Shown here: positions 24,085-37,000 of the stretch, piece after piece
Position numbering within the stretch: position 1 is the first letter of the stretch
Layout: each line of letters begins with the position of its first letter
From: Pontederia crassipes
Lineage: Eukaryota; Streptophyta; Magnoliopsida; Commelinales; Pontederiaceae
DNA: 64,000 nt
Assembly: GCA_030549335.1 (NCBI GenBank)
Contig: CM060194.1
Location: forward strand, 33,562,171-33,626,170
Direction: 5' to 3'
Made by a program: the position numbers and the translations under genes
Notes under the pieces: generated by a model
The model's database searches: none
What the model was told of the DNA's origin: nothing
What the model saw: the letters and a program-made list of their open reading frames with translations, nothing else

Positions 24085-25425
24085 CCGATGCATTGAAAAA
24101 ACTCACATTGCAGTATTAGATTTTATCTTTTTTTAATGTGCTTATCTTTTATCTATTTTATTTGTTGTGTAAGTTTCATCCCTCCATCAATTTCTCTCTC
24201 TTTAGTGTAACTTTCATCCCTCCATCAATTTGTTTCTTTTTAGTGTAACTTCTGCTTGATTGTGTAACTTCCCCTCAATGTTCTTTTTATCTTTCACGTA
24301 ACTCCCAATTAACCACATTTTTTTTTCTCTATTTAATCCACTTCTTAACCCCCTTTTCCAATTTTGCCCGCATTTACACATTTTTTTCTCTACTGATTGT
24401 GTAACTATTTTAGTACCTGTATATAGACATCCATCAAGGACTCTCTTTTATGCTTCGTCTTCCTTCTAATACAAGTTTTTTTAAGTAATTTGCATTATAT
24501 ATAACTAAGTTCTATTACTTTGTGTTTATCAACTCGATTAGCTATTAATATTGAAACAGAGAGAGAGAGAGAGCAACAATGCGTGCAGGTGACAATCACT
24601 CGAGATGGCCACCGTCTCCTCTACGCTCAAGCCCTACTTGAATTTTATGGACATGAACGCAATCCCCTCCCTCGCATATATATAAAACTGAGACATTCAA
24701 ACTCTTCTCAACTCATCTTTCTAATTTTTCTTTTTTCTCATTTCCTAAAATTTTTAATCAAGTTCAACCCTTAATAAACATACACCTAAGCCCACTACCT
24801 TATAATTAATGCATCAGTTTCAAAAATTTCCATAACTCCAACCAATAAATGATGAAATTAGTGATCAATTTATTTTTATTATAGTGTCATACAATCTCTT
24901 TCTATTCCTTTATTAATGATCGATTATAGTATCACATCATCTCTTTATATTTCTTTATCGTATAATATCTTCCTATACTTTTCTTAAGTCTCTTCCCTTT
25001 GGCTTACAACTTAGATGGCAGATATCACTATGGAGCTTCAATATAAATTTTGTACTAAGGACATTTCTTCTATTACTTTATCATGTAGTCGTCCAATGAG
25101 TATTTCATCTAAAAACATATCATATTGTTTTCCAACTTTTCTTATGATTCTTTCCTGATATGTTTTGTTCTCTTATTATTATCTACTTCTTTCTTTTCTT
25201 TTATTACTTACTTTGTAGTTCTCTCTTATATCTCTCCACAAATTTTAAAAGGCATTGACATAAAATCATTACACAATTCAAGTCTTCTCCTACATGACGC
25301 CTTCAAAAGTTTCTTACATTTTTTCTTTCGAAAAATTTTGCTTACCATTTCCATTTCCTTTATTATCTAATTATCCCTTAATTTTTTCCCTTTATACAAT
25401 TATTTCCTTAACTTACCGCTTGAGC
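24083..25425. other. Unassigned AT-rich intergenic DNA
   Basis: Pyrimidine-rich and AT-rich, with GTGTAACTT motifs repeated several times near 24160-24410 and a GAGA run near 24555. No gene, repeat end or target duplication was recognised. Confidence 0.45.
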
Positions 25426-25430
25426 ATTAT

Positions 25431-27514
25431 TGTAACAATCGACACAAAAAGATAAAAAAAAAGAAAACGTGAAGAAGGGCTCGGCGAGCAGTTGTAGGAG
25501 ATAAAACCATATCTCCATGTAAGAATTCAAGAGATTAGATAACATCCACAAAATCAGGGGATTAAACTTATCATAATTACTATAGTAGATTTAATCAGGA
25601 GAGGGAATTAATTGATAAAACAAATCAATTATTAATCCTTCCCTCAACCTCACGAACCCCCTCTTCCCTCGTTTTTGGATTCTACCATCTCGTTCATGAC
25701 AGAGAGGAAGAATTCTTCCTGTGATTTCCAAGTACAAGGGTAGCTGAGTTTTCCTTCCCTTGCTGCTTTATCTGATCCTCGCACCTCACGTCCTCTTCAT
25801 TGAACTGTTGCAGGCGGAGATCGAGTGGGCAGAGAGGGAATAGGGGACATGACAGATAGATTTCAGTTTTCATAAGATCGAAGCAAGGATCAATCACGAT
25901 TAGAGGTGGGTGAATTGAAATCACTTTGCATGACTCTTGAATAGATTAAGATCCTACCATAGTCGATTATGTCAAGAAAACAAGTTATGAACGAAAGCCC
26001 CTATTTTGCCATGTTTTTGCTTGATCTTTGAATTGCTTGATTGATTTTCTCGTAGGAATTTGATTGTTGTTGTTGTTGTTATTCTGTTTGAATGATTGTT
26101 AGAATGTAAAAATTAATTGATATTGAAGTTTTGTTAGATATTTAAGAAATTTCGTGTTGAAATCGACTGGAATTCGCCGCCGTCACGGCTGTGCCACCCT
26201 CCTGGCACGCCCATGCCACCCTCCTGGCACGTCCGTGTCACATCTATTACGCTCATGCCGCACTGTGGGCACTCCCATACCTTCGCCTATCAATGCTAAG
26301 TTTGGTTGATTGACACCAGTCGACCAAGCGTCCAACCGACATGGCCGTGCCATCCTTTTGGTGTGCCCATGCCATGATCAAATTCTCAACCGAATGACTA
26401 AGCATAAAATCGATCGACCGACATCTTTGAACTGGTCGACTGTCCTCATACATCATTATGGTCGTGACCTCTTATGGCACACCCATGATAGCCTTGCGTA
26501 CTCTGACCGTCATTCACTTCGGCACGGCCATTCCACTTTGTTGTCACGGTCGTGCCAAGCTATAGAACAGTCCCTGTTTCCTTTCATACTTTTTCCTCGA
26601 CCCTGTTTTGCACGTTGTTGGTTTGCTTTATATTTAATCATGATTATGACTGATTGTAATGCATGTCCTCACTATGATTCATCCCTGATTACAACATGAA
26701 TTCTTTCTACTGATTTACTTCCTATTGAACTTATCGCCTCCATTGTATGAAGAACAAAGAATAACAAGTTTCTAAAGTGGTTAATAAGTTAAGATAGAAT
26801 ATGAATAATGGGTTGCCTGTTCAAGTTAAGTGTTTCAAGATAAGCATAGCTCCCTTAGTCATAGTTTGATCACTCATTGATCTGCATAAGGCAGTATCGT
26901 TTACTTGGCATACCCCAAGAATTAAAGGTACCTAAAATCACTTTGATTTCTAAGTACGAATCAAGATTAAGAAGTATGATTAAGACAAGTCAAGTTAGTG
27001 TTATGATTCCAAGTTTACCAAACATCATTTGATTTTAGTCATTTATGATATATGCTTATGCATCTCTTATTATGATTCATGATGTTGCCATGTTATTCTT
27101 TTCATTCAAGATAAGTACTCTACCTTACTGCTGATTTCTCTATTCAAGTTATACATTGTATACTTATGTGGTTCCCCACTAAACTGTAAAGCTTAAGGGA
27201 GGGACTTTCTCCCCTATGTCTGATTTTCACAGGACCAAGTTAGTGACGGTATTGAGTAGGTGTGCTGTGACGAAGCTCTCCATGAACTTTTCCTTCCGCA
27301 TTTATAAATTCATGAAGAACTTTATGATATTCCTTAGAGATGATGTAACCTTTTTCCTAGACTTTCACAAATTTTATATTATCTTCTTTATTCTTATTTT
27401 TTCTTTCGCTGACGTGTCTTGATTCTTGTTGAAACTTAGTCAATAAGATGGTCAAAATCACAGCGTCCGTAGCGTCTCCAGGTTGATCTTCACCTCGTGG
27501 CGAGGGGCAATACA
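25431..27514. mobile_element. Solo LTR (fossil LTR retrotransposon)
   Basis: A single block starting TGTAACAATCGACAC and ending GGGGCAATACA, flanked by a perfect 5-bp duplication ATTAT (25426-25430, 27515-27519). No internal region, primer site or second LTR is present, as expected after recombination between LTRs. It contains repeated GCCACCCTCCTGGCACG-type motifs at 26190-26240. Its 2.1-kb length suits a Ty3-type LTR, but the lineage is not proven. Confidence 0.8.
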
Positions 27515-27519
27515 ATTAT

Positions 27520-29381
27520 TTTTTGTACAAAATTATTGCACAAATTGTCATTCAAAGTCAATAATCCTTTTTTTCTTTTTATTTTGTTATTGCACAAATT
27601 GTCATTCAACTTGGTTTTCTCTATCTTTTGTTATTGTTTAGTGTAATCATTTGATATAATCGATTCATTTCATCTACCAGAACATCCAAATTAGGCCCTT
27701 GCAAATTTGTATTATTCTCTATTTTTTTAGTTTACTCATGTAATTTACTAACTATACTTTTTTTTATTATTTTATCAATCAATCATTCTAAAAATTTTGT
27801 GTGACATCATATAAGTGTTTGATTTTTATGAAGCTCTCACTTTTATAATGGCCAAAGAGAAAAGAATTGCAGAATATTTTATTCATTTTGAACTTAGTTC
27901 CAATATTTATGATGGTCGTGAAATTGATAATTATGATATACAAAGAAAGTAACTTAATTGTATTTATGATATACAATAGAAAGCTGAAAATTAAAAAAAT
28001 GATATAAGAATAAAACAATAGTTGGAGAATTTGAAAATCTCATGACAAGTAAACTATAGATGTTAACTGATCTTATCAACTTTGAATATTTTCAGTTGAG
28101 AATTTGATCGAACATGACATAAAATAGATATTATGATAATTAACGAGAACATTTAAAGTGGTATGTTATACTTTTTTTTTTAGTTATCACTTCCGATAAT
28201 CGTGACCTTATTCCATTTATCATCCTTATAACAATGTGATATATTTAATAAAAAATGCAAATTTATGAAGATTGATATTTACTCAACACATGGATGCCAC
28301 AATATTATTTTATCAGATATTTTTAAAATAAAATTATTATCATAAAGTTTTTTGCATATCTTTTACCATAATTTAAATTCCTAGTGTCATTGTGTATTAT
28401 TAAAGCATAATTAATTAGGGTGCTTTAATAATTCATTATAACTATTTTACTTCAGTTTTTTTTTCCTCTCACTACCTTACCCCTAACATTATTAAATATT
28501 GAATTTAATATATATATATATAATATCATAAATAATGAATTCTATATGCATAAATATATATAACTGAAAAATTAATTTAAATTTAAAAAATCGATTATAT
28601 GTATACATACATATAAGTATATATATCATCCCACTAATAAATCTATAAATTTGATATTATTTATTAAATCATGAATTTAATCTTCTCCCAATAATCACGA
28701 CTTTCATTAAATCTCATAATGGTTTAATTTAATTAACCATATTTTTCAAAATATATTATTATTTTTTTCTATATTTTCATTCATCTCATTATGAAAGTAC
28801 TATTTATTGTGATTTTAAATTATCTATTTTAGCAATATCATGCCGTTTCTTTTTTCCCATTAATTTTTTCGCTTTTTTTTTCTCCTGAATTGAAATTGAG
28901 ACGTAGAGCTATAAACCAGTGATCCTATATCAATATAACTTTTTTGTTTGATTTTTTTTCGGTGATTTTTCTCTTGCATTGAAAGTGAGAAATAAAATTA
29001 CAAAACAGTGTTCCCATATCAAAATACCTTGTTTTTTTAATCTTAATGATCTCGAATCATCTATTTCGTTCATGCCTTCTAGAAATATCCTCATTCTAAT
29101 GAAATTGACGTATACATATACCTAAAAATTTAAATCATGAATTATATATAGCTTATCCTACTAAAAGAACTTCAAATTTGATTTTTATTTATTAAATCAT
29201 GGATTTTACTTAAGTTAAATAACCATATTTTCCAGAAAATTATAATTGTTTATTGGACCTTTCATTTCATCTCATTACGAAATCACCATATAATCAAATT
29301 TTAGCACTATTACCATATATCGAGATTGACTTTTCATCTCTTTCATCGGTGTCTTGATCCAATATTTTTTCAATGATCAAA

Positions 29382-29420
<39 letters not shown>

Positions 29421-30076
29421 TAACTAATCTTTTGAGCCAATGTGACACCTCTTGAGATAACGGACTTGCGAACAATCCTTTTATTTTATTTTAATATGAT
29501 ATGAATTTTATAATCACTTACATTAATAATGACCGACCATACAACTAAATTTATTTCTCTTTGATCCTTCTTTTAGCTATATGATATATACATATGTTAG
29601 CATATAATTATTTCTCAATCGGACAAACAAAAAAAAAAGCTATACAATATTTGTATTGTTATAAAGTAAAAAGTATGTTTTGAACCTAGAATAAGAATAC
29701 CCCATTTTATCCACTTTATGCAAATGTCATTTATCAAATTATTTTCCCCATTTTCTTTCTTTCTCGAGTTCAAATTAGTATTATTTTTTATCAAGTTTTT
29801 TTGTTGGATGTTATATGTCTAACATATACAATTGTATTGTATGAATTTAACTATAACTTTGATACTAACTTATATTCTTTTTTATCATCACTATGATTGA
29901 AAAAATATACTAAGATATATAAATATTTAAATTTCTCTCTTAATAACCTAAAAAACTATTTTTAGTATAAAAAATATAGATTTATATTACGAACATACAT
30001 AATAATTTGTATGTTTATATATGGTAAATTATAAATATTTATATAATTATTTAATTTCTGCGAAGCACAAGGGTGT
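27520..30076. other. Very AT-rich spacer without genes
   Basis: The only visible details are a repeated TTATTGCACAAATTGTCATT motif (about 27533 and 27586) and TA runs near 28510 and 29386-29414. I see no coding signature. Confidence 0.5.
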
Positions 30077-30084
30077 TCTCCTAG

Positions 30085-30688
30085 GGCCGTTTGGCAACGA
30101 GAATTGGAGTTCCACCAAGTTCTAGTGAATAATTGAATTGACAAATTAGTTTGGGATGCATTTGGAAGGAGTGAATTTGATGACGAAAAATAAAGTAGTT
30201 GATATGATTAAAAAAATAAATGTGATGGATTAATTTTAGTAGATATTTGAGTTAAAAATATGTATTATAAATATCTGTTTAAAATTTGTTAAAAAATTTA
30301 AAAAATAAATCTATATTAAAAAAAATTATGGCAAATTTGTTAAAAAATCTATATTTAAATATAAAAAATTATCTTTTGATAATTTATATTAAATGAAATA
30401 TTACTTTTTGAAATAAAATGATAAGTAATAAATAATATTATATTAATATTTTATAATTAATATTTTATATATTATTAATAAATTACTTTTATATAGGAAA
30501 GGTAAAGAAAAAGAAAATGATAAAAGAAAAGAAAAAGTTGAAAAGAAAACAAAGAAACATCAAATAAAAAACGTAAAGAAAAAAATAAGACAATATCCTT
30601 GGTTCCACCTCGGGAACCAAACCCCTTGAGGTGTTGGGAAATTGAGTAGAACTAAGAGATTGGTTCCACCGATTCCAATTACCAAACA
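30085..30688. mobile_element. hAT-like MITE
   Basis: Inverted ends GGCCGTTTGGCAACGAGAAT and, complemented from the right, TGTTTGGTAATTGGAATCGG enclose an AT-rich non-coding body. The flanks TCTCCTAG and GCTCCTAG form an 8-bp target duplication with one mismatch. Fragments related to its interior lie at about 23200-23475 and 50844-50880. Confidence 0.65.
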
Positions 30689-30696
30689 GCTCCTAG

Positions 30697-30998
30697 TGGT
30701 TCCAATAAAGTAAGCAAATGTTGTCAACCCACCGTATTGACGAGGATGCTACTTTTTTTTTACTTACGTAGCGCCAAGGCCCATCAACACATACGTGGGC
30801 CTGTCGTTGCTATCCGTTATTTAAATCATTATTCGCTACCAAATCGTTATCCGATTATCAATCCATTAATAATGTCAAACAAAGTCTTAATATTAATTAT
30901 TAGATTTAAATTTTAACGTCATAATTAAAATTATTCAAACATAATAGTCATAATATTTCGATTGCTCTCCGGCAAGAAAGACGTTGCATGACATGGGT
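30697..30998. repeat. Segmental-duplication blocks 2 and 3 (match 51215-51294 and 51791-51885)
   Basis: 30697-30770 matches 51215-51294 (GCAAATGTT, GACGAGGATGCTAC). 30891-30998 matches 51791-51885 (TTTAAATTTTAACGTCAT, AAAGACGTTGCA). The material between the two blocks differs in the two spacers. Confidence 0.8.
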
Positions 30999-31000
30999 CG

Positions 31001-31025
31001 CCCCCCCCCCCCCCCCCCCCCCCCC
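31001..31025. repeat. Poly-C run of 25
   Basis: An uninterrupted run of 25 cytosines sits at the junction between the duplicated flank and the truncated MITE. Homopolymers of this length are error-prone, so the true length may differ. Confidence 0.9.
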
Positions 31026-31323
31026 ATCGTCGTCGATGATGCAGGTCGACGAAGAGGGGGGCGGCGAGCCCCTCTTCATGTGGTGTTTTTCTTTTTTTAA
31101 TTATTTTTATATATTATTTTATGTAAAAATACAATTTAATTCAGAACAGAGGTATAATGGACTTTTCACAAATATTAAAAAAATTGGAGAAGTCGACGAA
31201 ATTGGACGGAAGGATCAAATTAAAAAAATCGTAATAGTTTACGTACCCAAAAAATGAAGTTTATAATTTAAAATTAAATGTAGCAAATCATGATAGTTTA
31301 GGGATGATTAGAGGAAATAATCC
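31026..31323. mobile_element. Right half of a family A Mutator-like MITE
   Basis: From the GC-rich centre (GGGGGGCGGCGAGCCCC) to the right end GAGGAAATAATCC it matches the right arm of the element at 336-857, including GGAGAAGTCGACG and ATTGGACGGAAGGATC. The left arm is missing. The partner spacer near 51885-52403 lacks it. Confidence 0.8.
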
Positions 31324-31760
31324 ATTAGAGTATTTTGAATTGGTATGTGATAATATGCTATGTATTTATATGGAAAAATTAAATTTTAGCATTTGATTGG
31401 ATAGTCACCTACATAAATAACAATCTAACAAAAAAAACTTGACCTTTCGTACCCAAAGAACAAGGAAAAAGGGAAAGGTAAATTTCCTCCATCTTTCAAC
31501 TAGTGGACATTTAATGCCTTTTTATTATGGGAACACACTATTTTCTATATTAACATAGCGATCAAAAGTGTATTAAAATTTGAATGAAGGCGTGTTTCAG
31601 AAGCTTAATCCTCTATCAATTGCAATATCGTGTAGTTAATTTTGTGTATATATTCAATTTTCGTTATCTAATCCTAAGACATACATGCCGCCAATCAGCC
31701 TTCTTGCTTAAATACTTTTTTTTATTAATTTGTCAAATCGTATAGAGCTTATTCCGCAAC
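31324..31760. repeat. Segmental-duplication block 4 (matches 52404-52906)
   Basis: Sequence from ATTAGAGTATTTTGAA to the region around AGCTTATT is closely shared with 52404-52906, just downstream of copy 3's stop codon. It identifies this as the ancestral 3' flank of a quinone reductase copy. Confidence 0.9.
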
Positions 31761-31835
31761 ATTTTCCAATATAAAAAAAAATTGACCGTCAGATCAGTAT
31801 CCAGCCGCTTGGGAGAGAGAGTGAGGGAGATTGGG

Positions 31836-33950
31836 TGTAACATCCCGAGACGATTTTCATATGCTTCATCTCAAAGCTATTATATAATTTTATATAAAAT
31901 AATTTTGCGAAAATAATAATAGGAACGACTAATCTATAATGTTAAGGAGCTGGAAACGTTCACGACTCCACAACACTAAAAATGTGAAAAATAATATTTA
32001 ATCCAATAATCTAGTAGGACATAATCCTACACCATGTGCAATAATTCTATTATTGAGTCTGACCATTTGTATCATCATCTTCTTTCATTTCATCTACATG
32101 AATTCAAATGCAGGAAAAAATTTATGAATATAAAAATACTCGATACGTAGAGCCTATCCATAACGATAATCAATAATCAATAGTGCTCGTAAATCAGTAA
32201 CAATAAGGAACAATAAAGTACTGGATATGACAATACGAGGAGAGCTCAATAATTAATAAAACAATATAGCCATAACTCAATAAATAGAATCAGGGAAGAG
32301 GTCAAAAGACCGATCAATATCCATTAACAATAATCAATTATGCCTGATCACTACGACATTATTCAATTTAACAATTTTAATTCAATTATCAATATCAATG
32401 GTCATCGACCAATAATAATTTTCTATACGATTCAATGGACGAAGGCAATGTCAATTAACACCAAAATCCGAATGGCCATGGTTCAATTTAATTTCCATTC
32501 AATTTAATTCAATTCAATCTTTCGAGTTATCCAATTCAATAGGAAGCGCACGGTCAATTAAGAAAAACTCCATATCTCTTTCATATAGGCTAGTGAGAGA
32601 TTAAGTCATGGCAAGTCTCCCTCCAATAATAACACTAAATAATAAATTCGTGATGGCGGAAGACCATGGCTATCACAGCACAGTGATAACTTTCCTAAAA
32701 GATGACGTCTCAAATCTCTAGGGACGCTATCTATCCCATGCAATACGATAACAATATGACTCAGTGGGCTTAGAGACAATTAGAGAATATTGAGACTCAA
32801 CAGTTTTCATTTTTTTATCTTGTTTATCCTAAAAACCTATATTTAACATTTGCCATTTAAGTTAAACAAGGATCCAATTAGGAAAAAAAACTACTGGATC
32901 GGTATTATGATGAATCACAAGATCTGATAGAATAACAATAACAATAATCTCAAATCAAATATGAAAAATATGATGAGGTCAGATCTGTTTGTGATATGAT
33001 CAGTGATTATCAAGAACCATAAACTATAATAACTATTTAATTATCCATCATAAAATATTCAAAAATAGGATTTATGTTCTCATAACCTAGCCACGCTGGA
33101 TGAAACTCGAGTCATGTTCGAAGACGAAATCACTTCGGCCAGGGCAAAACCGGGCCAGATGTATGGTGAACTTAGGCCGAGTCAGCCTGTTCACCTTCTA
33201 TCACGATCACGTCGCACTCGCGCCGCGCCGAAGCACAACTCGGGCCGGACCAATAGGAACCCGGACTGGGTTTGACAACCCGATTAGGTTCTGAGCACAA
33301 CTCAATTCAGATTCCATGAAATCCGAGCCAGGTTCTGCCGCCGACGGAGAAACGCATTCTGATATGACTTTCCATATTTTATGACAATGCCATACAATGT
33401 CCAAACTATACATATCATATATCAATGATTCTCGATACAAAGGAGAAGAGAATATGTTCCATGTCATGGAAAACTGACGATATAGGAATTCTCCTTACGT
33501 ACCTAAAGTTAGTTGAAAAGCCAACTGTAATCCCTCCTCTCGGGGGCGCGCGCCTCGATTCACATGAAAATAAGGGAAAAATAGGAGCTCGTGGGATAGA
33601 ATTCTGCTTAGCTAAAAAAGGGTTTCCATCCATCCTTTAAGGCCTATTTATAAATGTGGGCTTGAGAATTCAATTCTATTAGACCTTGGACTATTTTAGC
33701 ATCAATCTTGACCATCCATGACAACTTAATCATACCATAATTTTTCAGATTTAATTAAATCCGAATTTACTTAATAATTCTATACTTATATCTATAACAA
33801 TTCTATCTCTATTCAAATTCCATCTTATCTTTCCAACTTATCCCATAATTTTCATCAATTTCATAATTAAATAATTCCAGAATATTAGATAATAATTTTC
33901 CAAATATTATCAATGAATAAAATTAATTAATGAAAATTGAGATCGTTACA
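31836..33950. mobile_element. Solo LTR (fossil) inside the CACTA fragment
   Basis: It begins TGTAACATCCCGAG and ends GATCGTTACA, with flanking TTGGG and TCGGG (a 5-bp target duplication with one difference). No internal region is present. About 2.1 kb; Ty3-type by size and end sequence, lineage not proven. It is separated from the Copia-type element by only about 80 bp. Confidence 0.7.
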
Positions 33951-34031
33951 TCGGGAGAGGGAGAAGGCGATCTGAGTCGAGAGAGAGGAAGATCGCCGGA
34001 GCCGAGTGAGAGATTGAGAGTGGGAGAGTGA

Positions 34032-37000
34032 TGTTGGGTTAAAGTTTTAATGACATATAAAATTATATTTTGATGAAACAAACCTCGAATGATTAAAGTT
34101 GAAATGTTGAAAAAGTTTAAAGAAAAATGAATAACTTTATGCACTACGCTTTGATTAAATAATTGTCATTGATCTTATTAGTTTTGGAGAAATGTAGAGA
34201 ATTTTGTTAGCTTTACATAGACTTCAAGATCATCTAATTTGGATAATCGTGCAAAAAGTTATGATCAAAATAGTGTAGGTCGGTCAACTCGCCGGTCGAG
34301 ACGTACCTGTCGACCGAATAGAAGATGTCGGTCGACCGATAACTACTGAGCCTGCTTCGGACGATGTCGAGACTATACCGGTCGACCGATCAGCTCAACG
34401 ACTACAAATCAAAACTGCGAGCCTGTACCGGTCGAGACACCGATCGACGGACCTGTCGACGGACCGGTCGACCGATCAAGCGCAGAAGTTGAAGAAAATG
34501 CGCAATGATCACATAGACCGGTTGACCGGTCCAGAAGTACGGTCGACCAATCTCCGAGTCAAATGAACAGTAACGGTCAAATTTGGAAGAATTTGTGGAA
34601 TAATTTCTGGACGAATTTTTCACACATTGAAGGATATAAAAGGAGTGCCAAAGCCAGAAGCAAAGGCACACATTCACTCATTTGAAGAAAAGCTTCAAGT
34701 TATCAAAGAGAGATCATTTTCTTGAAGCTTTCATTTTATAGCTTTCTCTACTTTCTCTCTTTTTTCCTTGTGAGCTTAGCTTTGTAAAAGAGAAAAACAC
34801 TTTTGTTCAGAAAAATTAGAGAGAGCTCCTCTGTAAAAGAGGTTCAAAATCTTACCTCTTGAGCGAGAGAAATAAATTAGCTTCCTAGGAGAAGATGTTG
34901 CCTTGCCTCTCGAAGCGGAGAAAAAAGCGGTTGTGTAAAGGGTTTTCTTTCTTACCCCATTCGGAACAAAGGAAGTGCTAGTGAAATCTCCGACGGTCTC
35001 AAGGTCAAGAAGTCGGAGCGATGACGTAAGTCAAGGTGTGGCCGAACCTCGTCAACAACCATCGCGTCTTTGTGTTTGATTTTCTCTCTCTCTCCCGTTC
35101 ATATTGTGTTTATAATCTGGTCGGTTTTAAGCTTCCACGATGATTTTTGTGAAATCGACATTTTTGAATTGAACATCAATTCACCCCCCTCTTGGTGCCC
35201 TTTGGAATCCTACAATTGGTATCAGAGTGGGTTGCTCTTGTTTTGATCTTTTGAATCTTCTCATTTTTTGATCTAATCGTTTTAGATCTAACCATTTTTA
35301 AGATTCAATCATTTTTTTTAGATTTAACAATCTTAAGAGTTATGACATCAAGTGCATTTGTTTTTGCCGAAGGACAATCAATTAGTCATCATCCACTCTT
35401 AAATGCATCAAATTTTCAATCTTGGAAAATTCGGATTCAAGTCTACATATGTTCTATTGATATAAACATGTGGGATATTGTTGAAAAAGGATATTATTTA
35501 CATGAAAAATTACTTTCTGAACATGATGAAAGATAAAAAGTGTTTTTGAAATTGGATTGGAAAGCAAAAAATATTTTTTATTGTGCTTTGGATTCAACGG
35601 ATTTTAATCGGATTTCAAATTGTGAAAGCACAACCGAGATTTGAAATAAACTCATCACTACTTACGAAGGAACCGATAAAGTTAAAAAATCTAGATCGAA
35701 TATTTTAAATCATCAATATGATTCTTTCAAGATTCATGAAAATGAATCAATAAATGATATGGTTGCTCGATTTAATGATATTTTGAATGGCTTAGTCTCC
35801 TTGGACGAGCCAAGATCTAACCCTCAAAAAGTGAAAAAAGATTCTCAGGTCTCTTTCCTCAAGATGGCATACAAAGAGGACCGTGATCGAAGAAAAAGAT
35901 TTGAACAAATTAGATTTCGATGATCTAATTGGTTCACTTCTAACCTATGAGATCTCAATCCAAGAAGATCAAGAAGAAAAAGCCCCCAAGAAGAAAACAT
36001 TGGCATCAAAGGAAAATGCAAATGAAGAAGACTCAAACGAAGAAGAAGTGGACGAAAAGAGACTGGCCCGCTACACAAGAAAACTAGATAAGTATCTCAA
36101 ATTGGTGAAGAAGAAAGAAAAAAATGAGAAGCCTACTCGAAAATCAAACAAAAACCACAAAGAAAAGACATCTCGAAAAGATAAGGAGAAAAAGTATAAA
36201 GAATCAAGTGAAACAAGTGACTCATCAATCTCTTCCAGTGATGAAGCATGCTTATGCTTAATGGCACACGACGATGAGATAACCTCTAATTCTTCAAATA
36301 ATGACTCGTCAAGCTCTTCCGAAGAAAATCTTTCTTTAGATGTAAATAAAGAACTCTCCTCCCTTATAAAATGATATTTTTCAATTAAAAAGGAAAATGA
36401 AAAATTAATATGTGAAATTGAAAAATTAAAAGAAGAAAATGATATATGTTTTATGGAAAATGAAAATCTTAAAAATGAAATTGAAGCTTTGAAAATTACA
36501 CATGCATGTGAAATTGTCAAACTTGCATGTTCATTAGAAAAAATAAAACAAGAAAATGCCCTTTTGAAAAATACACAAAATAAGACTATTTTTCAACTAA
36601 CAAAAAATAATCTTATGAGTCATTTTGGATATAGAAACTCTTATTGAAAATCCAATTATTCCTATGATAGAAAATCACATGTTACATGTTTTACATGCGG
36701 ATTTCATGGTCATTATTCTTATCAATGCAAAATAAGAAAATTATCACCACATGCACATGGCATGATTTGGATTCCGAAAGGAACATTATCTAACAAAATC
36801 GGACCCAAAAAAGTTTGGGTACCAAAAGTTACTTGATTACTTTTTCAGGTGTGCCTCACATGCAAAGGACATATGGAATTGAAAATGTGAAGGCACAAAT
36901 GTTATGGTAAAAGTATTATTTATTTTTTATGTCAATCAAAAATTCAAAACTACAATTTTTTTTAAATGCGGAACATATAAATGAAAATTGGTGATAGTGA

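Noticed and set aside
35845-36520. Minus-strand Ser/Phe-rich frames opposite the Copia gag
   Set aside because: Antisense of the Lys/Glu-rich gag segment.
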